A stretch of 64,000 bases of DNA from Methanosarcina sp. MTP4. GTDB taxonomy: Archaea > Halobacteriota > Methanosarcinia > Methanosarcinales > Methanosarcinaceae. Location: assembly GCF_000970045.1 (NCBI RefSeq), contig NZ_CP009505.1, forward strand, positions 620,001-684,000. Direction: 5' to 3'. Below are positions 47,172 to 56,114 of the stretch, one piece after another. The notes beneath the pieces were generated by a model. The model had not been told where the DNA came from. It saw nothing but the letters and a program-made list of their open reading frames with translations, and did not search any database. Numbering within the stretch: position 1 is the first letter of the stretch; each line of letters starts with the position of its first letter. Both the position numbers and the translations under genes were made by a program.

Positions 47172-48554
47172 ATGGCAAAAGAGTACAAGACAATCACGGA
47201 AATCGCAGGCCCCCTTATCTTTGTCGAGAAAACAGAGCCGGTGGGTTATAAGGAAATCGTTAGCATCAATATGCCTGACGGGACCTCCCGTAGAGGGGAA
47301 GTTTTGGATACTTCCGCAGACATTGTGGTTGTGCAGGTCTACGAAGGTACGGGCGGTCTGAACAAGGATTGTGGTATTGTCTTCACAGGGGAAACCCTGA
47401 AACTTCCTGCATCCATTGACCTCCTCGGCAGGATCCTGTCCGGTGCCGGTGACCCTCTGGACGGTGGGCCCAGAATCGTGCCTGACAAGCTGATTGACAT
47501 CAACGGGGCCGCAATGAACCCGTATGCAAGGCTGCCTCCTAAGGATTTCATCCAGACCGGGATTTCCACAATTGATGGGACCAACACCCTGGTTCGTGGG
47601 CAGAAACTGCCTATCTTCTCTGCATCAGGTCTTCCGCACAACGAAATTGCCCTGCAGATCGCAAGGCAGGCTGCTGTGCCTGGCTCTGAAGGAGAGTTCG
47701 CTGTGGTCTTCGGAGCAATGGGTATCACCAACGAAGAAGCCCAGTACTTTATGGAGGACTTCGAAAAGACCGGGGCTCTGGAAAGAGCTGTCGTGTTCAT
47801 GAACCTTGCAGATGACCCTGCTGTGGAACGTCTGGTTACCCCGCGTATGGCCTTGACTGCAGCCGAGTACCTGGCATACGAGCACGACATGCACGTTCTC
47901 GTTATCCTGACCGACATCACCAACTACGCTGAAGCTCTCCGTCAGATGGGAGCCGCCCGTAATGAAGTGCCTGGTCGTCGTGGGTACCCCGGTTACATGT
48001 ACACTGACCTTGCAACCCTGTATGAAAGAGCAGGTATTGTCAAGGGTGCCAAGGGTTCCGTTACCCAGATTCCAATCCTTTCAATGCCCGGTGACGATGT
48101 CACCCACCCGATTCCTGACCTGTCCGGGTACATTACCGAAGGCCAGATCGTGGTTGCCAGGGAACTGCACAGGAAGGGTATCTACCCGCCAATCAACGTG
48201 CTGCCTTCCCTTTCCAGGCTGATGAACTCCGGTATCGGAGGCGATAAGACCAGGGAAGACCACAAGGCAGTTTCTGACCAGATGTATGCAGGATACGCTG
48301 AAGGGCGTGACCTGAGAGGTCTGGTGGCTATCGTCGGTAAGGAAGCACTGTCCGAAAGGGACTTGAAGTTCCTTGAGTTTGCTGACCTCTTTGAAGAGAA
48401 CTTTGTCACTCAGGGCAGAAACGAAAACAGGACCATTGCGGACACCCTGGATATTGGCTGGAAGATCCTCGCACACCTGCCAGAAAACCAGTTGAACAGG
48501 ATTGACAACAAATACATCACTAAGTACCACCCGGCACACAAAAAGGCAGAGTGA
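47172..48554 (+). CDS. ahaB: A1AO ATP synthase regulatory subunit B
   Basis: AhaB is the non-catalytic nucleotide-binding subunit. The 460-residue protein resembles AhaA but lacks a canonical Walker A loop ([20 protein letters not shown] stands there). Other motifs are [18 protein letters not shown] and [20 protein letters not shown]. It starts 3 bases after the ahaA stop; ATG 47172 is preferred over an in-frame GTG at 47166. Confidence 0.97.
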   Translation: MAKEYKTITEIAGPLIFVEKTEPVGYKEIVSINMPDGTSRRGEVLDTSADIVVVQVYEGTGGLNKDCGIVFTGETLKLPASIDLLGRILSGAGDPLDGGPRIVPDKLIDINGAAMNPYARLPPKDFIQTGISTIDGTNTLVRGQKLPIFSASGLPHNEIALQIARQAAVPGSEGEFAVVFGAMGITNEEAQYFMEDFEKTGALERAVVFMNLADDPAVERLVTPRMALTAAEYLAYEHDMHVLVILTDITNYAEALRQMGAARNEVPGRRGYPGYMYTDLATLYERAGIVKGAKGSVTQIPILSMPGDDVTHPIPDLSGYITEGQIVVARELHRKGIYPPINVLPSLSRLMNSGIGGDKTREDHKAVSDQMYAGYAEGRDLRGLVAIVGKEALSERDLKFLEFADLFEENFVTQGRNENRTIADTLDIGWKILAHLPENQLNRIDNKYITKYHPAHKKAE

Positions 48555-48559
48555 TTGCC

Positions 48560-49186
48560 ATGGTATTGCAGGACGTAAAACCAACTCGTTCAGAACTGAT
48601 CAATCTCAAAAAGCGGATTAAGCTCTCGGAAAGTGGGCACAAGCTTCTTAAAATGAAGAGAGATGGTCTTATCCTTGAGTTTTTCAAGATCCTGAATGAA
48701 GCCAGGAACGTTAGAACCGAGCTGGATGCTGCCTATGAACTCTCTGTGGATAAAATCAACCTCGCCTGCGCCGTGAACGGAGTTGTTGCTGTCAAGTCAA
48801 CTGCCTTTTCAACGAAGGAAAATCCTGAAATTGAACTTTCGGGGCACAACATCATGGGTGTCTTTGTACCCAAAATCAGCTCTACAGGGGTCCGAAAACC
48901 CCTCTATGAGAGAGGGTACGGGATAATCGGGACCAATGCCTACATCGACGAAACCGCCGATGCCTTTGAGGATCTGGTCGAAAAAATTATCACCGCTGCG
49001 GAACTCGAAACAACTATGAAGCGGCTTCTTAATGAGATTGAGAAGACCAAGAGGCGTGTAAACGCTCTCGAATTCAAGGTCATTCCCGAACTCATTGATA
49101 CTATGAAGTTCATTCGCTTCGCCCTTGAAGAAGTAGAAAGGGAGAGCACCTTCAGGTTGAAGAGGGTCAAGGCGAAAATGAAGTAA
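48560..49186 (+). CDS. ahaD: A1AO ATP synthase subunit D
   Basis: AhaD is the rotor shaft. The 208-residue protein has long antiparallel coiled coils at both ends (TRSELINLKKRIKLSESGHK onward; and AAELETTMKRLLNEIEKTKR, then RVNALEFKVIPELIDTMKFI). ATG 48560 lies just after the ahaB stop; an upstream TTG- or ATT-type frame extension (MIA) is unlikely. Confidence 0.96.
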   Translation: MVLQDVKPTRSELINLKKRIKLSESGHKLLKMKRDGLILEFFKILNEARNVRTELDAAYELSVDKINLACAVNGVVAVKSTAFSTKENPEIELSGHNIMGVFVPKISSTGVRKPLYERGYGIIGTNAYIDETADAFEDLVEKIITAAELETTMKRLLNEIEKTKRRVNALEFKVIPELIDTMKFIRFALEEVERESTFRLKRVKAKMK

Positions 49187-49199
49187 GTTTGATCTAAAC

Positions 49200-49367
49200 A
49201 TGGCAGCTCATAGGGATCAACCGAATCTGGTTGAAAAAGCAGTCATTAAATTGGGTGAACCCCAAAACCAGGTCCGTCTGCTACAAATGGCATGGCGGAT
49301 CTCCCTTATTATGCTGGTTTTTGGGTTCATCATCATCTTAAAAACGATTATACCAGAATTTATGTGA
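49200..49367 (+). CDS. ahaG: A1AO ATP synthase subunit G
   Basis: This 55-residue peptide, MAAHRDQPNLVEKAVIKLGE, continues to a single membrane helix near residues 34-50 (SLIMLVFGFIIILKTII). It occupies the position of ahaG, the last gene of the Methanosarcina operon, 13 bases after ahaD. AhaG has no defined role. The ribosome binding site is weak. Confidence 0.85.
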   Translation: MAAHRDQPNLVEKAVIKLGEPQNQVRLLQMAWRISLIMLVFGFIIILKTIIPEFM

Positions 49368-49429
49368 CTGGAATCTCTGAGATGATTTACTCATCTCCGA
49401 GTCCTGGCACTAATTTGTTTTTGTTTTTT

Positions 49430-49690
49430 CATTGTTTTGTTATTGTTTTGTCGCTGTTTTTTATTGTTTTGTTTATTGTTTTGTTATTGTTTTGTTATTG
49501 TTTTGTTATTGTTTTGTTATTGTTTTGTCGCTGTTTTTTATTGTTTTGTTTATTGTTTTGTTATTGTTTTGTTATTGTTTTGTTATTGTTTTGTTATTGT
49601 TTTGTTATTGTTTTGTTATTGTTTTGTCATTGTTTTGTCGCTGTTTTTTATTGCTTTGTTTGTTTTGTCGCTGTTTTTTTATTGTTTTTT
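49430..49690 (+). repeat. T-rich 11-bp tandem repeat downstream of the aha operon
   Basis: The unit TTATTGTTTTG runs many times and is organised into a 77-bp higher unit starting GTCGCTGTTTTTTATTG near 49450, 49527 and 49637. ORFs over this stretch in three frames (Phe/Leu/Val/Cys-rich) are repeat artefacts. T-rich runs on the coding strand end archaeal transcription, so this may serve as a strong terminator. The rest of 49368-49815 shows no gene. Confidence 0.9.
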
Positions 49691-49815
49691 TTTCGTTTTG
49701 TATTTTTTAATGAGGATTTTCGAGATGTCCGAGTTTCGAATTTTCTTTTATTTCCTCACTTCCTGGTGTAAATCAGAAAGCTATTTTAACGACAAAACTC
49801 AATCCTAATTCCTCT

Positions 49816-52113
49816 ATGCAAAACGAAGCCAGACTTCTCCATGTGACCGGAACGGTGCAGGGTGTGGGTTTTCGTCCCTTCGTGTACCGGCTTGCAAAAG
49901 CCCACGGGCTCTCCGGGTATATTAAAAATCTCGGAAACCATGTGGAGGTCCTTGTGGAAGGAAGAAGGGAAAGCCTTGAAGCTTTTATGGCTGATCTTCC
50001 CCGGAAGAAGCCTCCTCTTGCACATATCCTGGATGTCGGAGTAAATGACGTGCCTTTTTCCGCGTATCCCGAATTTTCAATTTTCCAAAGTGAAGCCGGA
50101 GCCTCCAGGAATTCCATAATTCCTCCGGACACAACTATTTGCGAGGACTGCCGGGCTGAGATTTTTGATCCCGGGTCCAGATATTATCATTATCCTTTCA
50201 CGGTCTGTACGAACTGCGGGCCCCGGTATACAACGGTCCGGAACCTTCCTTACGACCGTGAACAAACCACAATGGCGGATTTTCCTCTCTGCGGAGGGTG
50301 TGAACTTGAGTATAAGGACCCCATGAACCGCAGGTACCATGCGCAGCCGGTCTGCTGTCCCGAATGCGGGCCGGTACTCTGGCTTTCGGACCCTGAGGGA
50401 AACGTGCTTGCAAAAAACTACGAAGCCATAGAAAGAGCTTCGGAACTGTTCCGGCAGGGTTCCGTCCTTTCGGTTAAAGGTTTCGGAGGTTTTCACATTG
50501 CCTGTAGTGCCCGGGCCGAAGAGCCAGTCCGGGAACTTCGAAAACGCCTGGGGCGCCCTGAACAGCCCTTTGCGGTAATGGCAAAGGATACGGATGTCGT
50601 GGAATCGTTTGCCGACCTTGATGCGGCCTCCCGGGAAATTCTCAGCTCTTTTCGTCGTCCCATTACCGTACTTCCCAAATCGGAAAATTTCTCCCTGGCA
50701 GAATCGGTATCCTCCTACCTGCACAACATTGGGGTCATGCTCCCCTATACCGGGACCCAGCACCTGCTCTTTGATAGGGCTCCTGATGCGGTCTATGTAA
50801 TGACTTCGGCAAACCTGCCCGGAAGGCCCATGCTTGTTGAGAATGGGGAAGTGCTTGAAAGGCTCGAAGGGATTGCGGACTTCCACCTTCTCCATAACAG
50901 GGTTATTGCGAACAGGAACGACGATACGGTAATAAGGGTCGTGAACGGAAAGAGAGCTTTTATCCGCAGGTCCCGGGGCTTTGTGCCGGAACCAATCGAA
51001 CTTCCCTTTGAAATAGGAGCTTCCATCGGGGTCGGAGCCGAACTTAACACTACTGTTACGGCTGCAAAAGGAAACCGTGCTTACCTTTCCCAGTACATAG
51101 GGAATACCAGCCACGTTGAGACTTTCAAATATCATTCCGAGGTGGTCCGGCACCTGGTCCGGCTAACGGGAATTGAACCCGAAACCTGGGCCTGTGACCT
51201 CCACCCCTCTTTTTCCACCACCCGCTTTGCAAAGCAGGAAGGCGGGGAAAATATGCTCCGGGTGCAGCACCATCACGCTCATATCCTGGCTTTGATGGCT
51301 GACAATTTCCTGCCCCCCGGGTCAAAGGTCCTCGGGATCGCTCTTGACGGGGTAGGGTACGGAGCCGACGGGACTGTCTGGGGTGGGGAGCTTTTCGAGT
51401 CTTCCTATTCCGGGTATGAGCGTCTGGGCCATCTGCTCCCCCAACCAATGCCCGGGGGCGATCTTGCTGCCAGAAATCCCTCCCGCATGACCCTTGGCAT
51501 CCTTTCGGAAGCCCTCTCGGAAAACGAACTTAAAAAACTCCCCCTTTCTTTTCCGCACGGGGAGGTGGAACTTACTGCCATTCTGCAGCAGCTCGAAAGA
51601 GGGGTAAACGTCGTTCAGAGCAGCAGTACGGGCAGGGTGCTTGATGCAGCGGCAGCCCTCCTGGGGATCTGCAGCGAGCGCACATACGAAGGTGAACCTG
51701 CAATGAAACTTGAGGCCGCTGCGAGGCGGAGTGCCTGCAGGGTGGAGCTTCCCATCTCTTTTAAGAAATACGGGGATCCCGGAGTCCCGGTGCTTGATAC
51801 AACGGAACTTCTCCTGGGAGCTTACGAACTTTCCGGTACCTATTCCCCCGAAGACCTCGCTTTTGGGGTTGAGGAAAGTCTTGCCCGGAGTGTCTCGGAA
51901 CTTGCGGTCTCCCTTGCCAGGAAAAGAGGTCTTGATATGGTAGGCCTGAGCGGCGGGGTAGCTTACAATGAACATATAACAGGGCGCATCGCCGAAACAG
52001 TAAAAGGGGCAGGGCTTGACTTTCTTTCCCACAGGCGGGTCCCTTCCGGAGACGGCTGCATTTCTTTCGGGCAGGCTGTAGCAGCCGGTTTCAGGGGGAA
52101 ACCTGCCGATTAA
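49816..52113 (+). CDS. hypF: Hydrogenase maturation carbamoyltransferase HypF
   Basis: HypF makes the thiocarboxamide on HypE that becomes the CN ligands of [NiFe] hydrogenases. The 765-residue protein has an acylphosphatase domain (GTVQGVGFRPFVYRLA, residues about 10-25), two zinc fingers (CEDCRAEIF/CTNCGPR, then CGGCELEY/CCPECGP), a YrdC-like domain (VLSVKGFGGFHIACSA onward) and a Kae1-like domain with VQHHHAHILALMAD near 480 and LSGGVAYNEH near 712. The length is typical. No other hyp or hydrogenase gene lies in the window. Confidence 0.96.
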   Translation: MQNEARLLHVTGTVQGVGFRPFVYRLAKAHGLSGYIKNLGNHVEVLVEGRRESLEAFMADLPRKKPPLAHILDVGVNDVPFSAYPEFSIFQSEAGASRNSIIPPDTTICEDCRAEIFDPGSRYYHYPFTVCTNCGPRYTTVRNLPYDREQTTMADFPLCGGCELEYKDPMNRRYHAQPVCCPECGPVLWLSDPEGNVLAKNYEAIERASELFRQGSVLSVKGFGGFHIACSARAEEPVRELRKRLGRPEQPFAVMAKDTDVVESFADLDAASREILSSFRRPITVLPKSENFSLAESVSSYLHNIGVMLPYTGTQHLLFDRAPDAVYVMTSANLPGRPMLVENGEVLERLEGIADFHLLHNRVIANRNDDTVIRVVNGKRAFIRRSRGFVPEPIELPFEIGASIGVGAELNTTVTAAKGNRAYLSQYIGNTSHVETFKYHSEVVRHLVRLTGIEPETWACDLHPSFSTTRFAKQEGGENMLRVQHHHAHILALMADNFLPPGSKVLGIALDGVGYGADGTVWGGELFESSYSGYERLGHLLPQPMPGGDLAARNPSRMTLGILSEALSENELKKLPLSFPHGEVELTAILQQLERGVNVVQSSSTGRVLDAAAALLGICSERTYEGEPAMKLEAAARRSACRVELPISFKKYGDPGVPVLDTTELLLGAYELSGTYSPEDLAFGVEESLARSVSELAVSLARKRGLDMVGLSGGVAYNEHITGRIAETVKGAGLDFLSHRRVPSGDGCISFGQAVAAGFRGKPAD

Positions 52114-52330
52114 CCCTTTTAGTTCTGTTTTAAATGGATTTTCCCTGTTCTTAACCCCCTTCAGATACTTTAAATCAGGTTCTGAAGCTTAAAATAAGCC
52201 AAAAAGCTTCTTATGCCTTTTTTTCCAAAGTTTTTCCGAAGGGATCTGGATCGTACTGAAATCTGATCAGAAAAACAAAACTACAAAATTAAATAAACGA
52301 TCCGTGCTTAGATATAAAGGGGAGCAGATG

Positions 52331-52786
52331 ATGGGGTTTAGAAGTGTCCGTATCCGTGTAGTCACAGGCAGGGATGAGATCCCGGGCCTGAGCCCTGAGG
52401 AAAAGGCAGTTCACCTTGCTTTTCGCCCCTCTGATAAGGATTTCTTTAGTTTGCTTAAGGCCTGCCCGGGAATAGAACTGCTCCAGCTTCCCGCGTCCTC
52501 TTATGAGGGTCTTTCCAAGTTTATTAAAATGTATCTGCGCTCTTCGGGGATTTATTTTGTAAAAGGGGATGTAAGCGGGCACTGGCATGACCTGAACAAC
52601 TATTTTGTAATCCCTGCCTATGTTGTTGAGAAAATAAACGAACTGAAAATTCAGGGAATGTCTGAGGATGAGATCATCACTGAGATTACAAATCTGAGGA
52701 AAATCAGCCCTGACCTTATCCTGCATTTCCTGCACGTTTCCATGCCGTGTCCAGGTGCGAAAAAGGTCCGCCCGAACAAAGCTTGA
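52331..52786 (+). CDS. DUF1699-family protein
   Basis: This protein of about 151 residues matches, from memory, DUF1699, a family common in Methanosarcina with several paralogs per genome: MGFRSVRIRVVTGRDEIPGL, then AVHLAFRPSDKDFF, IELLQLPASSYEGLSKFIKM, GDVSGHWHDLNNYFVIPAYV and a C-terminal helix. Function is unknown. AGGGGAG lies 6 bases before ATG 52331; an adjacent ATG at 52328 is also possible. Confidence 0.85.
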   Translation: MGFRSVRIRVVTGRDEIPGLSPEEKAVHLAFRPSDKDFFSLLKACPGIELLQLPASSYEGLSKFIKMYLRSSGIYFVKGDVSGHWHDLNNYFVIPAYVVEKINELKIQGMSEDEIITEITNLRKISPDLILHFLHVSMPCPGAKKVRPNKA

Positions 52787-52847
52787 GAACTAAATTCCGA
52801 ATATAATTTCGATAAAGGATGATTCCCGGAGGGGGTTTCCGGAAACC

Positions 52848-54605
52848 TTACCAGACCTTCCACCACTTCTTTTTTGCAGTCTTCTGTTCCTCGATCTGTC
52901 TCAACCCGTCAGCAGCCATCTTCTGCTGCCTCCGGTATTTCCTGTTTTCGTCATTAAGCCGGGAAACTTCTTCTTCCTTGCTTGCAAGGGTTGCCTGCAA
53001 CTGCTTTATAAGCTCTTCCTTTTCTCCGAGCTGTTCGGTCAGGGTCTGTTCTCCTTCGTGCCTGCCCTCAAGCTTTTTCTCAAGCATCCTGACCTTTTCT
53101 TCCCTGGCAGCAAACTGAAGTTCGACAGCGTTGAGTTTCCGGTCCTTTCCGGTTAGTTTTTCTTCAAGCTTCTTGACTTCTCGGTCTTTTGCCATGACCT
53201 GTTCGGCCAGGGTCTGGAGGTCTTTTTCCTTTGTCGCGACCAGTCCCTCGAGCTTTTCAATGCCGTTTTCTTCTGCCGAGAACTTTTCGCCCAGGGTTTT
53301 GATTTCCTCATCTTTTCCTGCAAGTTCTTCCCGGAGAGCCTGTGTCCCGGAATCATTTTCCTGCATTCTTGTTTCGAAAACCTTTATTGCTTCTTCCTTT
53401 TCTACAATCCGGGTTTCAAGTCCTTTTATTTCCTCGTTCTTTTCAGCAATCCTGCTTTCGAAACCCTGTATCGTTTCATCTTTTCCTGCAAGTTCACTCT
53501 CAAAGCTACTTATATCCCTGGCTCTTTCGGCAATTCTGCTTTCGAAAGCTTTTACTGTTTCGTCCTTTTCAGCTATTTTTTCTTCTAACGCTTTTATTGT
53601 TTCATCTTTTTCAGCAAGCTTTCCTTCGAATACTGTTATTGTTTCATCCTTCTCAGTGAGCTTTCCTTCGAATGCTGTTATTGTTTCATCCTTCTCAGTG
53701 AGCTTTCCTTCGAATGCTGTTATTGTTTCATTCTTTTCAGCAAGTTTCGCCTCGAAGGTTTTTATTGTTTCATCCTTTTCAGCAAACTTTTCCTCGAATG
53801 CTGTTATTGTTTCATCTCTTTCAGAGGTTATCTTTTCAAGGTCTTCTAGCTTTGTTTTCCTGTCTATGAGCTCCTCTTCAAGGGTTTTGATTTTCTCCGT
53901 GCCCTGTGATAGCTGCTTTCCGAGAAGCTCTGTCTCTTCTTTCCTGGAGCTGAGTTCTTCTTCGAGGCTGCTTATTTTCGCTTCTCTGCCTGCGAGGTTT
54001 TCGTCAAGTCTCTTGATTTCTTCTTCTTTGCCTGCAAGCTCTTTGTTAAGTGCTTCTAGCTCCATGTCCTTGCTTGTAAGCCGTAAGCTTAAGGAATTGA
54101 TCTGCAGGTTTTCTTTTTCCTTTGCCTCTTCTCCGGAAAAGGGTTCGGGGATTTCGCTCATTGTTTCAAAAGACTGTAGTTCCTCTTCTTCTTCTTCTTC
54201 CGAGCACAGTGTAAGCTGTCCCCTTGTATTTTCACAGAGCTCTGCCCAGGCAAGGATGCATGCAATCGGGGTTATCCTTTTAGTAACACTGTCCCCTATC
54301 TTGCAACCGTAGACCCTGTGTGCGATATGCCCTTCCACGGTATTCAGGTCAAGGTTCGGGTCCCCCAGTTTTGCGTTCATAGCATTCCCTTTCTTTGCCT
54401 GGCCATCGTTAGCCTTCAGGACCTCAACGGCTTCGGAAAAGACTTTCCAGGGGAGGAATGGCTGATTCCTCAGGTTATCAACATGGATTCCGTCCATTTC
54501 GGCCCTGGCTTCAAAGGAGCGTTTCCCGCTCATCAGTGAAATTTGTGCGGGGTTTCCTTCTCTAAAAAACTTCTTTTTTATTTTTGCGACAACGGGGTCT
54601 TCCAT
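52848..54605 (-). CDS. Long coiled-coil protein with unknown N-terminal domain
   Basis: This 585-residue protein has a compact N-terminal region (residues 1-130; IDVE-type sequence with VDNLRNQPFLPWKVFSEAVE and LNTVEGHIAHRVYGCKIGDS) followed by an acidic stretch (EEEEEEL) and about 400 residues of coiled coil. Residues near 270-400 are a 14-residue repeat (EKDETITAFEGKLT), matching a 42-bp DNA repeat seen for example at 53641 and 53683. It ends with KKKWWKVW, a basic, aromatic tail. No family is recognised; a tether or scaffold is possible. A 393-residue Ser-rich frame on the opposite strand is a shadow. Confidence 0.8.
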   Translation of the reverse strand: MEDPVVAKIKKKFFREGNPAQISLMSGKRSFEARAEMDGIHVDNLRNQPFLPWKVFSEAVEVLKANDGQAKKGNAMNAKLGDPNLDLNTVEGHIAHRVYGCKIGDSVTKRITPIACILAWAELCENTRGQLTLCSEEEEEEELQSFETMSEIPEPFSGEEAKEKENLQINSLSLRLTSKDMELEALNKELAGKEEEIKRLDENLAGREAKISSLEEELSSRKEETELLGKQLSQGTEKIKTLEEELIDRKTKLEDLEKITSERDETITAFEEKFAEKDETIKTFEAKLAEKNETITAFEGKLTEKDETITAFEGKLTEKDETITVFEGKLAEKDETIKALEEKIAEKDETVKAFESRIAERARDISSFESELAGKDETIQGFESRIAEKNEEIKGLETRIVEKEEAIKVFETRMQENDSGTQALREELAGKDEEIKTLGEKFSAEENGIEKLEGLVATKEKDLQTLAEQVMAKDREVKKLEEKLTGKDRKLNAVELQFAAREEKVRMLEKKLEGRHEGEQTLTEQLGEKEELIKQLQATLASKEEEVSRLNDENRKYRRQQKMAADGLRQIEEQKTAKKKWWKVW

Positions 54606-54970
54606 GAATGTGCCTCTCGACAGTCATAGCTTTTAGGTTATAATTAACAATAACATTTAATAAAAGTTATGCGGTTTGAGTGGAATTTATAAAAGTGTTC
54701 CCTTAGGAGGGGTGGGCTTAGCTCGCAAGCTTTCCTGTTAGTTCAATAAGTAAAGGATGTTAAAACTTTTGAATTGTTGGAACGTGAACCCGGAAGAAAT
54801 CGAAGCTACAGGAAAACAGGTCCATAAGCTTTGTATCTGCAAGGATACCCTTCCCGGGCGAGTGTGCAAAGGAAATTGGTTTCATTTTCCCGGACCCTGA
54901 AAATACAGGCGCATCAGAAAAGACCCTTGACGTATCTGCGAACATTCATAAAGTCCAATACATATAATCC
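54606..54970. other. Intergenic between coiled-coil gene and mtp region
   Basis: Holds the promoter zone of the coiled-coil gene (minus). A frame around 54760-54945 has no recognisable product. No RNA gene seen. Confidence 0.45.
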
Positions 54971-54988
54971 TTTTTATATATAATAAAG
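54971..54988 (+). promoter_or_regulatory. TATA box region for the first mtpC-like gene
   Basis: TTTTTATATATAATAAAG is the best box A in the area and would start transcription near 55010, giving a 5' untranslated region of about 430 bases. Long leaders are known for other Methanosarcina methyltransferase operons. Confidence 0.55.
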
Positions 54989-55110
54989 TCATATTCTTTA
55001 GTGGGATATTGCATACCGCTCTATATGAATAGGAGTTCGTTCAAGCAATCTTTCTTTGGGATTCAACAAATTCAAGTTGTCCTCTGAGTGTTGAGAGAGG
55101 ACATGAATAA

Positions 55111-55448
55111 AATGTCACCCCTGAAAGGGTGGACTATGCAGAAAGTTAGGGAGAATACTTGGTTCTAACGGTAATCGGTAAAATTCGGGCATGGTTGCCT
55201 GAAATAGCAGGAGAGAGCTGTTTTTCCCCGAAGCAGGTATCTTACATCTCTGGGAATATACTGGTAAAAATCCAAAAGTCTGGTTGGAATTTCAGGAAGC
55301 TAAAACTTGCTTTGACAACGTCATTCCGAAGCAGAATGACTACTTACAATTATGTTGAAGGTCCTCTCCCCGGAAAACTTATGGTTCGTAGCTTTGTTTT
55401 AGCCTTTCTCAGGATTTTCCCTCCAGCGCACAAAAGTGAGGAAGAAAA
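55111..55448 (+). promoter_or_regulatory. Conserved leader of methyltransferase pair 1
   Basis: This 338-bp leader is homologous along its length to 57908-58256. The best conserved block is 55281-55316, 35 of 36 bases identical with 58081-58116 (TGGTTGGAATTTC, then GGAAGCTAAAACTTGCTTTG, a small AAGC/GCTT hairpin). The 3' part shares CCCCGGAAAAC and AGCTTTGTTTTAGC. The reading frame within it (55159-55452) is not conserved in the second copy, so the conservation is at the RNA or DNA level. Confidence 0.7.
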
Positions 55449-56114
55449 ATGACCGCAAAAGATGTGATCCTGAACGGTCTGGCAGATGCAGTAGTTGAAG
55501 GCGATGAAGGCAAATGTGTGGAGTTTGCAAACAAGGCTCTCGAGAACAACATCGATGCTTATGAAGCAGTCATCAAAGGCTGTGCCCATGGGATGAGAAT
55601 TGTCAGCGACAAATACGAAAAAAGCGAAATGTTTGTCCCGGAAATTCTGCTCGCCGCAAGGGCGATGCAAGGGGCAGTGGATGTCCTCAGGCCCCACGTT
55701 AAAGCCGAAGAAATCAAGGTCACTGGAAAGGTCGCTATCGCGGTTGTCTTGGGGGATATCCATGACATCGGTAAAAACATTGTAAAGCTTTTGCTTGAAA
55801 CTGCGGGCTTGATAGTTTTCGATCTTGGAAGAGATGTCCTTCCCGAAGCTCTGCAGGATAAAGTCAGGGAAGAAAAAGTCGACCTTGTAGTCCTTTCAGC
55901 CCTAATGATCACGAGTATGATGGAAATGAAAGAAGACGTAAAGCTCCTCAAAGGAGAATTTCCCAATGTCAAAATAATGGTCGGAGGTGCTCCTGTCACT
56001 CCGAAATTCTGCGACAGTATCGGTGCAGACGGGTATGCAGATAATGCGTCCGAGGCTATAAGGGTAGCTCAGAGATTGATATCCGGGGAAGGGGGAAAAA
56101 ATGTCATCAGATGA
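55449..56114 (+). CDS. mtpC: Corrinoid protein, mtpC-like, copy 1
   Basis: This 221-residue protein carries the methyl group on a cobamide cofactor. It has the helical cap domain (residues 1-85) and a B12-binding Rossmann domain with GDIHDIGKNIVKLLL, where His105 of DxHxxG is the lower cobalt ligand, followed by ALMITSMMEM and GGAPVT. It closely matches the corrinoid subunit family MtbC/MttC/MtpC. The link to methylmercaptopropionate (Mtp) comes from the order corrinoid protein, UroD-fold methyltransferase, MFS transporter near the ATP synthase, as described for M. acetivorans. Its end overlaps the next start by 14 bases. Confidence 0.85.
   Translation: MTAKDVILNGLADAVVEGDEGKCVEFANKALENNIDAYEAVIKGCAHGMRIVSDKYEKSEMFVPEILLAARAMQGAVDVLRPHVKAEEIKVTGKVAIAVVLGDIHDIGKNIVKLLLETAGLIVFDLGRDVLPEALQDKVREEKVDLVVLSALMITSMMEMKEDVKLLKGEFPNVKIMVGGAPVTPKFCDSIGADGYADNASEAIRVAQRLISGEGGKNVIR

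Noticed and set aside
49292-49808. ORFs rich in Phe, Val, Cys and Leu after ahaG
   Set aside because: They arise from the T-rich 11-bp repeat, open in several frames at once.
53131-54312. 393-residue Ser-rich ORF antisense to the coiled-coil gene
   Set aside because: Low complexity caused by the repeats on the other strand.
55159-55452. 97-residue ORF in the first mtp leader
   Set aside because: The homologous leader of pair 2 does not keep this frame, although the DNA is conserved.
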